From the NCBI GenBank assembly GCA_037102815.1, contig BTPP01000010.1, positions 620,001 to 684,000 on the forward strand: 64,000 bases of DNA, given 5' to 3'. Source of the stretch: Neurospora intermedia (Eukaryota > Ascomycota > Sordariomycetes > Sordariales > Sordariaceae). The notes beneath the pieces were generated by a model. That model had not been told where the DNA came from and made no database searches. It saw nothing but the letters and a program-made list of their open reading frames with translations. Positions within the stretch are counted from its first letter, which is position 1. Each line of letters opens with the position of its first letter. Shown here piece by piece: positions 36,441-49,529 of the stretch. The translations under genes were made by a program, and so were the position numbers.

Positions 36441-37080
36441 GGATAATTCTAGTAAAGCGGCTAAAATTACTAATTGTAAGAGAAAATGCAATAAGAGGGA
36501 TATAGAGGCTGCCCGCCCCAAGAAGAGGGTTAAAGATATTAGTATCCTAATTAACCTCGCAGCGATTAATAAAAATAAGGAGGAAGCTATTAAAGAAGAA
36601 GGAATTTTAGAAAAATAGTATAAAAATATTATTCAATATAAATTATATAAGCTTAAAATAATTATTTATTAGGCTAAGGCCCGTACTATCCAACGTCTTT
36701 ATAATATAATCTTTATCGGAGATTAATAGGCTAAGTATAATAAGATTTGTACCTTATATATTAAGAAGATTAACTAAAACAATACTAAAGTATAGGTATA
36801 TAATAAAGCCTAAGGAAAATAGAATAATAATTTTAGTTAATAGCGCTTTAATATACTGAAACGGGTTAAGGCTAAAGTAGAGTTTATTAATAATAATAAT
36901 AAACTCTTTACTAACTACTATAACTTAAAGACTATTAAGAGTTTTTTTAGTAGTATTGGGAGGAACCTGGTAGTATCGATAAGTTTTATAAAGTATTCTA
37001 CTAATTTATAAGGTTCGATATTAAAACGTTTACCCCTAAAGCCTAATACTAAGTTTATAATAAATTATAATTATTTATAC
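36441..37080 (+). pseudogene. RIP-degenerate coding relic with basic, NLS-like segment
   Basis: From 36451 a plus-strand frame reads SKAAKITNCKRKCNKRDIEA, then ARPKKRVKDISILINLAAIN, and continues with TAG/TAA breaks to about 37080. The KRK…RPKKRVK stretch resembles a bipartite nuclear localisation signal. It follows the 60-bp array after a TTTTTTTTATAG that looks like an intron acceptor. Family unknown; perhaps a gag or accessory transposon protein. Confidence 0.4.
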
Positions 37081-37317
37081 TGTGAAATATATTTACTAAT
37101 AAAAAAGGAATAGGCGTCTACTACCAGGTTATAACGATAGTAAAGATATAGGATTACTATACTAACGTAATTTATAAGGATTATCTTCCTAAGGAATATT
37201 CTTATAATAATAAAGAGTTTATTAAATTTTAGGAGACTTTTATAGACAATTAGTCTAATAATAATAGACTAGAGAAAAAAGACTTTACCCTCAAATAAAA
37301 AATAAAGGCTATAAGGA

Positions 37318-37420
37318 AATCGGAGGGCAAACGATTACGTTTCGCCAATTCTACCGTCCGGAAGCATTTTCAACTTCTATCTTTCAAACCACAATAGCCG
37401 GCCGGAATAATTTCTAATAG
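37318..37420. other. Un-RIPped island
   Basis: About 100 bp keep CA dinucleotides and balanced composition (GGAGGGCAAACGATTACG… to …CCACAATAGCCGGCCGG) inside AT-rich DNA. No recognisable product. It could be the border between two separately mutated repeats. Confidence 0.4.
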
Positions 37421-38497
37421 TAGAGGAAATAGTAATAGGGGTGAATAAATAATAAGAGGGTATAGGAAGGGAGCTATTCCTATACAACGTAGTATGTATT
37501 ATCGACTTTATTTTTAATATTTTCTTTTATTATAATATATTTATATTTTTTTTTCTAATATTTTATTATTATAATATTAGAGTTATAAGTTTAATAGGCA
37601 TTCCACTAGAATATAGTACAAATACGGCGGCATTTCTTTTTCCTTTAATTTTTTATATAGTTATCCTATACGATATCTAACGACGTTAACGATATATAAT
37701 AGACGATAAAGTATCCTAAAGATTGACTCCGGGTTTAATCGAGTATATATTTTTACTTCGCAACTTGTATTATTATTTTATATTTAGTTACAATTCTTAT
37801 ATCCTATTCTTTAATTATATTAGAGCTATTTTATAGGTAGAAGTAGTATAGGTTACGAATATACAAATATTAGTAATATTACGTATATTAGTAATAACTA
37901 TAATAGAATGAAAGTTAATCTTATTATTTTGTCTTAAAAAAATAAAAAAATACAAATAAGGTATAAAATAATATAGATATATACTAATACCCTGCCGCGC
38001 TCCGTTTACTTCGACTATCGACTATAGAATTTACTCTACCTATAAGTTACGAGCTTTAAAGGGAATTAAAATCGGATCGAACCTCCGCTATAGTAAATAT
38101 AAAAAATATATATATTCTATTCTAATCTAAGCCCGAATTGAATTTTCTACGGATTACTAGCAATATACCCAAATAGCGTCGTATTACCTATATAAATCTC
38201 CCGACCCGCCTCTATATTACAGCAACTTTCTTCTTTTAATACTATACAATTTATTATTTCTATATATAAAAATTAATATAATAATGCATTCTCAACGCTG
38301 TACCGTTATTATATTATTATATTGATTATTTACTCTTAATATTCCTAATAATACGTACTATTATTAATAACCCCCGCCCTATAACCTAAGCGATTGTAGT
38401 CTCTAATAAGGAAATTATAAGTTACGCTAATTTTATATTTAAATTACAATGAAATACAATTTCTAATAAATAAATATTAGAAAGTATAATAGGTAAA

Positions 38498-40500
38498 GGA
38501 TTAGAATATCCCCAAGGTAGAGGAAAATCGTTTAATAGAGGTCGTAGTAGAAAAACAATCGTTAAAAGTATTCGCAACGCTAATATATCTCTAATTACTG
38601 CTACTACTCCTATTCTACCGATAGTTCCGGAGCCCGAAGTAAAGCGAGGTAGAGGAAGATTTTTTAATAGTAAGAATAGATTTCGGCCTATTACTAATCC
38701 TACCCCCGCTCCTACTATTATTAATTCTATTACTACTCCTATTATTATTAAAAAACCTAAGCGAGGTAGACCTCCCGGAAGTAAGAATAGGAAAATTAGA
38801 GACTATACTAATATAATCCCGGCGGCTACCGTTCTTATTCCTAAAGCTACTCCCAATATTGCGGATATAAATATTTAAATAATTACCAATATAAGTACTA
38901 CTACTCCTATCCTTAATTAGAATAATATAGTAGAAGGTTTAAATTTTAATCCTACTACTACCCTCGAGGCTGCTAATACTACTACTGGGAAGGGCTCTCG
39001 TTTAAATAAATATTATAAACTATTTGTATTATAATTGAAGGAGGCTATTAATAATAACAATATAAGTAAAGGTCTAATATTCGCAACGTTCGTAACCAAT
39101 ATTGCAGGTGCTACAAATATAAGCAAAAATAACTTTTTAAAGACTATAAAAGAAAATTAGCAAAAGTATTGCAATAAGTAGCCAAATATAGCTCGCCTCC
39201 TCTATCGTTCAGTAGCAAAAATACGAATTATTAACCGCAATAGGAAAATAGTATTATTTAGAATTAAATTTAATAATAATAATAAGGACAAGTTCTCCGA
39301 AATTTTACTATATACCGGCAAATTTATTTCAATTCAATTGTAAATTAATAAAGTTCCTTACCCTCCCTATACCGGCACTTTTATTAATAATCTTTATCCC
39401 CGGTCCCTTCGATTCGGCGTTACTAAAAGTATATTATTATTAAAGCCTAATACCGAATAAATTATTATAGTTACTCCTTAAATTATCGAAACCTAATTTA
39501 GTTATAATAGAATTATTACGGCTCCCGCTCCTATTAAATATAAATATAGCTGTTTACCGAAGAATAAAAGATAGAAATAGGGGTAATTTAAAAGTATATT
39601 TACTATAGTTACTATTTTTATACGTTTAGTACCCGCTATCGCTATTCCTATATACGAAGAGTAAATAATAGAAAGTATTATAATTAAAGTAAATAGAATT
39701 AGTATATTAGACTATAAAATATTTATTGAAAATAGATATAGACGCCGGAAGAGACCTTGTACCGGAGAGAATTATTATAACTATCGTCCCAACGAATAGT
39801 TTCGTACCCTCTACTATAATAATAATATCCTAACTCCCCCGTTAAATAATATCCTAATAATTAATAATAATATTCCTAGTAATATTACTTTATTAGGTAG
39901 TTATATTCTACCTAGTATAATTATTTCTTTAGACTTTATTCCTAATTATACTATTCCGCCGGGAATTTTTACTTTAGGCTTTAATCCTACTAAAGCTATA
40001 CCGGTAATTACTTAGTCCTCCGATAAATTAGAGGAAATTCCAAATTTTAAACTCCCCTTACCTAATTTTATACTTACAATTACTTAGTCCCTTAATAAGT
40101 TAGAGGAAATCCCTAAACCCCCTAGCTTCTATAAATATAAAGGAGAGTACGAAGTTATTAAATAGATTATAAATTATAAATATAATATTATTAAATATAA
40201 GGGCGATAATTATACTCCTAATTTAATATAAGTAGAATTCGTAGAACGTTAGTATAAAAGGGTCGATACAAACGACCTCAACGGCCTCTACAACCTACGG
40301 ATATTAAATTAATACCCTATTAATAACCGTTTAAATCCAATAAAGAATATCGATAAAGCGAAAGATTAAATACTAAAGAGTAATAGTACTTATAAAGTCC
40401 CTCCGTTTAAGTTCAAATTCCCTACTAAGTACTTCGATAAATTTAATATAGCTAAGGATAAATAGAACCGGAGAGTGCTCGTATTATATAATTAGTATAT
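38498..40500 (+). pseudogene. RIP-degenerate coding relic with AT-hook motifs
   Basis: A plus-strand frame beginning around 38498 stays open for about 127 codons without an ATG (to a TAA near 38878). It contains three basic Gly-Arg motifs: GRGKSFNRGR (about 38517), KRGRGRF (about 38641) and KPKRGRPPGSKNR (about 38752), the last a textbook AT-hook. The same style of reading, Asn/Thr/Pro-rich with only TAA/TAG stops, continues to about 40500 (for example PPYTGTF, PPGIFTLGF, KLEEIPKPPSFYKYKGEYE). This suggests a nuclear DNA-binding protein of a transposon, possibly the second protein of a CACTA-like element. The family is not recognised. Confidence 0.5.
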
Positions 40501-41300
40501 AAAGTCTCTCTAACTATTATTATACTAGGTTTCGTCGCCTCTTCGCCTTCTTTATCCCCCCCCTCCCCTCTAATTAAAATATTTATAGCGAAATTAGTAT
40601 TTCCTTTTTATAGCGAGGTTATATATTATTCCTTTCTATTTTATTCTTTATTGGAAATTTTTATCCTTTTTATCTATTTTCTTATATAAAGCGTTACTAA
40701 TAAATATTCTTTTATAGTTACACTACTATTTCTTTAACGGTTAACTATTATTGTCTAAAGACTATAGTTTTATTTATTACTTTTCGATCTTCCTACACTC
40801 TCGTTGAGAAGGAGTATAAATACGGATTTTATAGTAATATATTTCAAAAGTCTCGGGGTAGAAACAATTGGGGTACTTTATAGTATTATAGGTAATAAAC
40901 TATTATTATACATTACCAATATAATTAATAATATAGGATGGAATTTTAGCCTATAATTATAATATCGGGCAGGGTTCTAATAAATACTTAGGTAGACCGA
41001 GAGATAAATAATCCAATATAGCGCTTTCTCCCCCTTTACCCCTCTTACTAACCTGAATGTATGTGACGTATAATATGAATATGGCTATAATAATTGCCTA
41101 AAAGGCCTCTAAATATTTATTTAATTAAGAAATATAGCTAATATTCTATATAAGTATATAACCTTAAATATATTATCGTATTAATATTTGAATTGTAGGT
41201 AGAATATCTATTTAATAAAGAGATATAACTAATATTAGAAATAAATATGTTACCTTCAATATATTACTGCATTAATAGTTCCTTTGCTTATAGAATATAT

Positions 41301-42583
41301 ATTTAATATAAGAATAAATCTATATTTCTGAATAATAAATTGAAAATTAAAGGAAATATATATAGAAGAGTTAATCTAGTTGGGAATTTTACTAATATAT
41401 CCAACAAATATGTGGAGCGAATTGGTGGTTGGGAAGGTATCGGCGTTGTGCGTGCAGGTGCTCGTTGTGAGCACGATTTACCGTTGAACGCACAACTTTC
41501 CGTTCCGTCGCAACGCACGTACCAGTACAGTGCACAGTCGACAGCAACAGCACACTTTACAATAACGACAGCTTCAACACAACAATATTGAATAAACAAC
41601 GATTATTAGAGCCCAGCACCCATATACAGTAGTTTTATCCATATATATACCGTTGCAGCGCTAACTCCCTGCCAGACCCCCTGTTATTTGACCCCCCTTT
41701 CCCTCCAGGGTAGTGGGCAAGGACAGTGGCTAGGTAGGTAGCTCTAGAACTACACTACCTCTAGGTCATGTGTATATGGCTAGAGGTACCTACCTATCTG
41801 CGATAGTACCACGACATCTGAAGTCGAGTGTTGAGGAATTTGCAACACGAAAGCATGCAGCTCTTAAAAGCGGAAAGATGAAAACACAAAGACGGAAGCC
41901 TGGCTCTTGGCAGGGTGTCTTTAGGTTGGAGGTGAGTTAGGGATTACAGAGCAGTAAGGTAGGTGACGCTCGGGACTTACAGCTCTGAAGGGGAAGAAGA
42001 GCCCTGGAATTCAGGGAACATCTGATGGACGCTTCGCCCTTTGCACTGCCAGGCAGGCACGTTTGGATGGCATGGATCCCTTTACTTACAACCTGGAACC
42101 ATGTCTTACCAATGCCGTGATCCCATCACATGCCACCTTTACTTGTATGTAGTGTGTGCACCAACTGCTTGTTAAAACTTACCTACGCACCTCCAACAGA
42201 GTTGTATCTGGATCGCCATCCACGAGTGGCTACCATCATCAGCTGTGCCGTTGAAAAGAAGAAGAGCATGACTGTTCGCTCACATTCATCACCCATCGGA
42301 CGAGATTGTGAAAGACAACGGAGCCTTCACCGCCCCCCAACAGCCAAGAACCAAGCCGTTCCCTCCAACAAGACGGCAAGGAAATCCTGGCTCCACGATG
42401 AAACTCGTGTAGTCCATCCACGATTGGCGCCTGCACACATGGTCCACCGCCCGTGTTGACACGCAGAGTTGGACATCCCCCAAGGACAAAGGACCCAGAG
42501 TTGGACCCAGGCCGGGAGCTAGGCTGTAACCCAGGGGGAATCCCACGACCCGGATCGAGACCCCAGCGATCGCCTACGCGGCC
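41301..42583. other. Right border of the RIP block and upstream region of the STB6-like gene
   Basis: AT-rich DNA ends at about 41340. The island 41390-41600 keeps CA/TG and has open frames on both strands (83 and 98 codons) without a domain. 41681-41703 is the inverted copy of 11774-11796. TAGGTAGGTAG and AGGTACCTACCTA motifs lie at 41728-41800. The region 41830-42583 is ordinary DNA with overlapping short open frames that I do not call; it probably holds the promoter and 5' UTR of the next gene. Confidence 0.5.
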
Positions 42584-45408
42584 ATGTCACTACCGACGCC
42601 TTTTCCCGAAGCTGCCCTTGATGCTCGACAAGAAGAACTTGGCTTGGCCAGGACAAACTCTCATCGAAATGCCATCTTACCGTCCCAGCCAGCTGTGTTC
42701 GACACGATTGTGTCTTCCTCCATGGCCCCGACTGCTGCCCCTGTTACCAAAGATCCGTCGCCGTCTGCGTCTTCGCCTCCGGAACGCCGTCGGGTAGTGC
42801 TCCCGGATCCCGTTGCGCTCAAGTACGTACCCCAATACATACATGCCCCTGAACCATCGACGCGCTTCTAACAAGGCTCAGATATCTTGGAGAGGATCCT
42901 GCCGTCACAGTTGTCGCGACTAACTGTTTCCTCTATGGCTACGAGTTATACCTGGTCGAACAATGGGCCTGCTCCCGGCTATCACCCGCTTTGGCTATCG
43001 TTACCTACACAGGTGATCCGAAACACTCGATAGTCGTCGGCGTCCTGGAAGTAACAAAGGAAGACAAGGGCTGGTCCCAACGACTGGAAGCCTACTTTAA
43101 GGCAATACAGCAGCACCATGCTAGGCCAAAAGAGACAGAGTTGGGTGAGCTCATGGTCACTAATCTCAGCAGTTTCCCGTCCGCCTTAACTGTTATACCC
43201 GTTCCCAACGGTGACCTGCGCCACAATCTGCGCGTCTTCATTGTCAACGAGAACCTGAAGCGCTTGGGATGTTCGGGACGCTCAGGTCTCACCTTATCAG
43301 ACCCCACGCCCGCCACCCAGGCCAAGTTTACTCAGCTGTACAAGATATCCGAGAAAATCTCCTTTCAGGACGCCGTGGTCGAATTGGTCAAGCTATGCCA
43401 GGTGGCATTATTCATCTTTGGGCTGCTCGACCAGGTATACATTGACGGGCTCCTTTGTGACGTCACGGAGGCAGCCATCAACAATTGGTGGACAGATATC
43501 GGATCCGAGTACTTTAACGTTGAACCGACAGATGGAATCTTGGGGCCGACTACGGTTGCTGCTCTGTTGGGAACCCTGATAGGTGCCAGGAACCGCCTCA
43601 GCTATTGCAATGCTCCAGTTTCCAAGGATGTCTTTGATGTTGACTGCACGAAAAGGGGTATCGGAGCGTTCCAAAAATCGCAGAAACTCGAAAGGACACG
43701 GCGCCTCGACCGGCAAACCCTTCTCAAGCTTCACCAGTTAACCGCCAAGGCCGCCGCAGGAGAGGGTTGGGGTGTACAAAAGGCCGTCAAGTCCACTGTT
43801 GCAGAAATAGGAGGCAAGAGAGGTGAACTGGTGATAGGTATGGTGGGAGGAAAAGACAAAGGGAACATTGGAGACATCGAAACCCTGGATCTGGACAAGT
43901 TTATCAACTTGACCACAGGCGAGCGACCGAAGTGGCTATGGCATGGCAAACCGAGGAGGACGCTCAACGATTACGAACAATTTGGCGGGAAAGATGTTAA
44001 AGATGATGTGTTATCACAAGCAGGAAGTCGAAGGGCCCAGTCGATGCTCATAGACGAGGAACAGGAAGTCAAAAAAGTGACAGAGGAGTTAATGGGTTCA
44101 TACTCAGCACCGACAGCCTCATCAGCTAGTGCCACGGATATTCCTGCCGATAAAGACGCTTTACGCAAAACGGTCTTCAAGAGTGTGGCTGGAAAGGTGA
44201 GCGATGCCCGCTCAGGACTGGGCCGTATCAGAGATGCTGTCGGTACGGGTTTACGAAGCCACGTCAACCGTCCATCTAGAGACGATACTCCCAATGCGGC
44301 GGCAGCAATGAGTCTAGCCCCAAGTATAGCAAGCTTGGCGCAGACATCTACTGCTCTGACAAGTCCAGTGGCGGTTGGACGGGTATTCACATGGCGTTCG
44401 AGACCAGAGGAGTACTTGAGAGAGATCAAGGAAAGCGACCCCAACGAATCTACACCAGCACTATCGATTGCCAGCACCACAGCCGGAGCTCCTTCGATTA
44501 TCAGACAGTCATCAGGCTCACATCGCAGAGAAGCTGGTATTACACGATCAGAGCCCGGGGGCGCAGAGAAGGCCAAAAGTCTCGATGCTCCCATCACCAA
44601 CTCGGTCCCAGATCCCAACGACCTTCTAGGACCCATCCAAACCCTCGAGCGAACCACAAACCTCCCCATATCCTTACTCCATCGCCGCCACAGCATCCAC
44701 GGCTTTAGTCCCAGGCTCATCCTCAACCAGCCTTCCAATGAAGCCAAATATCCTCGCCGCCTCTCCTTCAGCGCAGCCGAGGACGCTGTGCTAGGGTGGG
44801 ACGAAGTCTACGACATCACCAACCTTATCTCATCCCTTGAAGGGCCCGCTACAACATCAGCCGCTATCCAGCAGCAGCAGCATCTCTCCGACGGTACCCT
44901 CTTCAAAACCCAAGCCGAGCTCGCCCGCTCCCTTTATGCGCACCTCTCCGCCCTCCAATCCGACCTCTCGCCCTGGGTCTCCTCCAAGCTGTTCTCAGTC
45001 GAAAAGCTAGACGAGACTTTTACTCGGCAGCAGCACGAATTACAGTCGCTCTACCTGCACGTCAGCGACGCGTACCAGCGCATCCGACATTCCGGGGAGG
45101 AGATTGTGGGCGAGGAGCGCCATAGGCTGAACGAGGCCGTGAAAGACGTGGAGGTTTTGGTAGCCAAGCTGGAGTACGAGATTGGCGCGCTCGTGGACAA
45201 GGTACAGGATGTGGAGGATGGGGTAGAGAGATTTGAGGCGCAGGTGGCAGACGTGGAGAGACGGGCGGAGGAGTTGAAGAACGTACTGGAGACGGAAACG
45301 TGGTTTCATTGGTTCATGAGGACGTTGACGGGCATTGGCACAGGCCCGAACATTACGCGGGGAGTCACTTCGATGAAGATGGGGGAGGAGGGTGATAAGA
45401 GGGAGTGA
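42584..45408 (+). CDS. STB6-like (Sin3-binding-related) protein
   Basis: Exon 1 42584-42822 and exon 2 42882-45408, joined by a 59-bp intron (donor GTACGT, branch CTAAC, acceptor CAG), encode 921 aa. The ATG at 42584 is chosen because splicing runs it in frame into KYLGEDPAVTVVATNCFLYG, part of the conserved N-terminal domain of the yeast STB2/STB6 family. That domain continues through EQWACSRLSPALAIVTYTGD and the Pro/Gly region to about residue 410. The middle (about 430-640) is Ser/Thr/Pro-rich and likely disordered. A Leu/Glu-rich coiled coil occupies about 770-890, ending at a Trp-rich WFHWFMRTLTG. Yeast STB proteins were found through binding to the Sin3 corepressor, but the fungal protein's role is not established. 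Convergent with sac1. Confidence 0.75.
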
Positions 45409-45995
45409 GGAGGTGAAGGTCCTGATATAAATACACTTCGTTCAGGGAGGGCATGATGGTGCTCTTTGAGGGCTGAAGCTGAGACGGCGCTTAGTCCACA
45501 GTGCTAGTGGGAGTACATTGAGTGATATTGGGAGTTTGTTTGTTTGTTCAGTGGTTATTTCCTTCTCTTGTTTTGGCATTAGGCAATCTGCATCGTGCGG
45601 CGTTAGGACACACTTCGAGCATAGGGGTTACTAGGACCGATTGCCATGAGGCAGAGTTAATATAAATAATTATTTTTATCACATTAGTTCCCATCACACT
45701 ACTCTCCATCTGGAACAATGATAGTGCTCGTATAATCCAATGGTATTACCAATTACCAGGTTTAAACAAAAGAAGACCTCTAAAAGGTTCGAGAGTATGG
45801 AAAGAAAACTAAACACTAGTCAAACTGATACAACAAAAGAAAAAGAAAAAGAAAAAGTAGAGCCGAGAAGCTCATGGTCTTCGTACCCAACCGGTCGCCA
45901 GTCACCCTAAACCTGTAAAATATGTATCTATTCTATATGCCACCATTGTGTGATCGTTCCACCGAACCAGACTTTTTCCACGCGTTAACAAGACT
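45409..45995. terminator. Convergent 3' intergenic region (STB6-like / sac1)
   Basis: 587 bp between two convergent stop codons, with AT-rich stretches (45660-45690) and an (AAAAAG)n tract at about 45836-45858. It must hold both polyadenylation regions; no further gene is seen. Confidence 0.5.
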
Positions 45996-48255
45996 TTACT
46001 CAATCCTCTTCTTACCCTCCTCGGCGTTGATGTACCGCGCCGTGCTAAGGCCGCGCTCATGCTTGGCCACCAATGGCCCAAGGATCTTGTCCTTGCGCAC
46101 AACCTTGGTGATGGTCTCATGATAACCTTCCACAGCCCAGGGGCGAGGAACCAGCTTTGGCCAGTTGACCTGTTTTTTTTTGTCATGTTAGTAAACCTCC
46201 TAAGAAAAAGGGGTAAAAAAGTAAAGAATGAACTCACATAGAGCATGCCGTTCGAAATGATAAATGTCAGCGACCACGCCGCGACAGCCGTCCAGAAAAT
46301 GATGAACAGCCTCATCGGCCACACGGCACTATCGGGTAGCCTGGGCGTCCACATGCCCACAAAGACAAAGAACAGACTAAAGGCGGCCAGGTAGGGGATC
46401 GCCTGGATCAACACCGGCCTGCGGTCGACAAAGACCAGCTGAGAACCGATGTTCGCTGCGCCGGGCTGGTAGACGCCCAGGAACAGGTCAAAGGCGTCCT
46501 GCCTTGGACCGTCGAAGAAGTTGTTCTTGCAGTACCTCGTCACAGCAATGTTGGCGTCGGCGAGCGCGCCGGCCTTGGTACGCTTGCCCGTCCGGGTCAG
46601 GTCCGTCTTCATGGCGCCGGTGCCGGCGTAGCTGTTGGACACAATGTCGGCGTTGTCGGCCCACATGTTGCGGAACATGAACTCGAAGGCCGGGTCTTCG
46701 TCCTTGAACTGGGAGCCGCGCGCCATGAGGCCGAGGTCGATGAACATCCTGTCCAGCGTCCAGCGCGCGAGCATGGACTGCACAACGTTGGTGCGATCGA
46801 GGCAGTCCATGCAGTTGGTGCGCACTACGCTCGTCTGGAGGTTGCGAACTTCAAGACGGCCACCGTTGACCTGGCTGGCGGGAGAGTCGACGGCGCGGAA
46901 GTATTGCTGGGCAATCAGGGCCTCGTGCATCCTGTCGATGAGGAGCTGGGCACGGTGCATCTGAAGTCCCTTGGTCTCGGCGTGGAAGTCGAAGTAAATG
47001 TAGTGAAGGCGGTCGAAGGAGGTCTGGGGCTTCGTGCTGGTTTCGATGGTGTGGAACTTTTCGTCGGTTAATGCGTCGGACTGGACACGTTCCTTGGGCG
47101 ATGATACGAGGCGGTCGACCATCTGCTCGTAAGCTAGCTTGACGCGGGTCTCGCGGCCCTTCTGGTTGACCAGGTTCACCAGATAGTTGTCGCCATAGAG
47201 ACGGATCTGCTCGTCAAAATGCGCCTTCGCTGCGGGGAAGGCGGCCTCGGTGCTCTTGAGCTGAATCGTAGGGGTATACTTGAGGTTGTTCACTTCGGCC
47301 CAGTAGACAGGAACACTTCCACGTGTTTGCACATAGGACAGGACCTGCATCTCCTTGCCGTCACTTCCACCGAGCTTCCCACTCTGCATGTCGCCGCTAC
47401 CAGTGAAACCTCCCAAGCCGCTACCACGGTCGTTCAAGACCACGATCTGCTCCGTCTCATTGTAATTGGAGGCATGGCCCTCGGCATCGATGCCTCGAGA
47501 GAAATAACGGGTACCGGCGCGGTGTCGTGATCGGCGGGTGATCAAGGCAATCGTTATGGGGGTTCCCTTGAAGGTGGTCGGGTGAATCTCGAACATGCCG
47601 AAGATGACGGGAAGAATGTAGGGGTCGATGCCGGGCTGGGGAGCAGGAGAGCCCCTCCCTCCCTTGGTTCGGAAGTTGATGAGGTCGGACTGGAGGAATC
47701 GGTTCCAGAAGAAGCGGTCGTCGGCACGCTGCCACAAGGGCGTGGAGAGGTCATGTTGGGCTTGTCTCTGGCTGGTGTTTGTGACGTCAAGCGAGTAGGA
47801 AAAGTACATGGGCCCGGACTTGATGAAGCCCTTGAGCAAGTTCAAGAACTTGTCCTCATCGTGGTCGTGAATCTGTCGTTCGCGGAGGGGGAGGAACTCG
47901 GTCGCGACAACCTTGTACACCATATGGCCCCTGAGGCGACCGACTGGTTGCGCTTTGGTGATGACGATGATGTACTTATCTGCAACGTGTAAGTTTACGG
48001 AAAGGAGTTACATGACGATACAGGGGTCTATTGTTGTCCTCACTCACCTAGGCGCAACCTGACAACACCCAGGATACCGGCGATGCTGGATACGCGGGCA
48101 ACGCGCTTGCCGGCAAGTAGGGAGGCATCGCTCAGACGGATATCGCCAGTGGGGCGGTCGATGGTCAAGGCCGGCGCATTGGGACTGGAGGGCGAGGTGA
48201 AGATGTAAGAGTCCGAGGCGGCCTGGACGTTGATGTCCCGGAAGGGGAGCGTCAT
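45996..48255 (-). CDS. sac1: Sac1-type phosphoinositide 4-phosphate phosphatase
   Basis: Three exons: 48255-48048, 47979-46238 and 46169-45996 (introns of 68 bp each; donors GTGAGT, acceptors CAG), 707 aa. The start MTLPFRDINVQAASDSYIF is the usual Sac1 N-terminus; splicing gives RLRLDKYIIVITKAQPVGRL in frame. The Sac domain carries the catalytic CX5R loop CMDCLDRTN at about 459-467. Two membrane segments follow near the C-terminus (IPYLAAFSLFFVFVGMW and LFIIFWTAVAAWSLTFII), as in ER/Golgi Sac1, then a tail NGMLYVNWPKLVPRPWAVEG. It hydrolyses PtdIns4P at the ER/Golgi and so sets membrane identity. A Gly/Ser-rich insert (about 255-280) is not in yeast Sac1. Divergent from the Rab5 gene. Confidence 0.93.
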
Positions 48256-49529
48256 GATGATGAGGCAATGTGTGTTGTCTGCAGATAACGTAGAAGCTGA
48301 CTCGACGGGAAGCACTTGGACGACGACGTTCTTGAGGGTCGGATGAAAAGGGACAGCAACAGACTTGGGGATGGCCTCGTCATGAAATGGACCGAAATTA
48401 TGTTGTTTCGATACAGTGTCCCGATCTGGACATGGATGGACCTACAGGGCCTTGAACGCTGGAAGTTTTGCCTCCTGTTGCCGGTCCTTGTAGCGGGTCT
48501 GTTAGCGGGCGGTAATCTCACTGCGCCTTCCCCGGATGCGTTGACGTGTGGAATTTCTATGACATCTGCCCTGGACTGGACCCCAATGGATGCGATGGAT
48601 GCAGTGGAACACTTTGTTCAGTTGGAATCCCACCGTCGAACATTGTGGCCACTGCCCGGGCACCTACCATAGACTCAGAGGTAGAGGTACTCCTCACTAT
48701 AGCAGCATCCAGAGACCTGATCACTTCGATGAAACTCGAAGCCGCCGAAAGTAGGTACTTGCCCCCAAAACATCACCACACACTGGACACACAACCAGGA
48801 AATGCCCGCCTGCCCCTTTCAGTCAGCTCCGTCCCTGCCGGCCGTCATCATCAAGGCCAGGCGTGACGCAACCCTTTCTCTCCCGGCCCAATCACGTGTA
48901 AAGAAAGACCCGAGTGCACGTGCCATTTCTTGCACCGCCCTGCAGCACAACCTGCCCTGCTCCTGCTGAGTGCCCGCTGAGGGCTCCCGCCAGTGGATTG
49001 CTGCAGCGGTGGGCTGCCGTCCATAGTCAGAGTGCTTCCAGCGACCTGACCTTCCGGGGAACGACGGTCGCCCTGTCCATCAAACACCAAACACTGAAGC
49101 GAATCATCCGTCCACGGGCCCCCCAGTCATCCCGTCCACCTGCACCACCACCAGGCACTCCCAAACTGAACTGTTCCCTGGCCTCCATTCCTTTCGGCGG
49201 CGTGCTGCTCCTCCCGCCCTCCGTCACCCTCAACACCAACAAACTTCTTGTCTTGAACTCAACAACAACTGTTTTCCTCGATTTTCTGCTTCAACGACTC
49301 CATACCCGATACCCAAACTTGCTGCTTCGCGCGTCACGTTCCCGTCCAGCCTTTGTAGTGGCGACCTGCAAACGACTAATCAAGCACCTGACACCTCTTT
49401 GCCCTTCTTTATCTCTTGGTTAATTAATCTGGCCCCCCGGTAGCGCCGCAACCCGCTTCGCCAGCAACCCCGTCTAATCTCCCGACTACACATCAACGTC
49501 ACCACACCACGCCACATCATCTGTCCATA
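48256..49529. promoter_or_regulatory. Divergent promoter region between sac1 and rab5
   Basis: 1.27 kb separates the two start codons. Several open frames (such as 48914-49423) lie here but have no domain and biased CCC/CC-rich composition. The pyrimidine-rich, CAACAAC-containing stretch 49230-49280 just upstream of rab5 resembles a Neurospora 5' UTR. No specific factor site is claimed. Confidence 0.5.

Larger units (their letters stand above)
12240..41300. repeat. 29-kb RIP-mutated transposon block (right block)
   Basis: AT-rich DNA nearly lacking CA and TG, with no intact gene. It contains two complete gypsy elements, the split CACTA transposase relic they interrupt, an AT-hook coding relic, another coding relic, two 60-bp tandem arrays and short GC-rich islands that are mostly LTRs or G/C runs. 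In Neurospora such blocks are typically DNA-methylated, H3K9me3 heterochromatin (family knowledge; not visible from sequence). Confidence 0.85.

Noticed and set aside
43971-44747. 258-codon minus-strand open frame inside the STB6-like gene
   Set aside because: Antisense shadow; no domain, no supporting splice or start context.
48914-49423. 169-codon open frame upstream of rab5
   Set aside because: Pro/Thr/Ser-rich product of a CC-rich promoter/5' UTR region with no domain; overlaps other frames.
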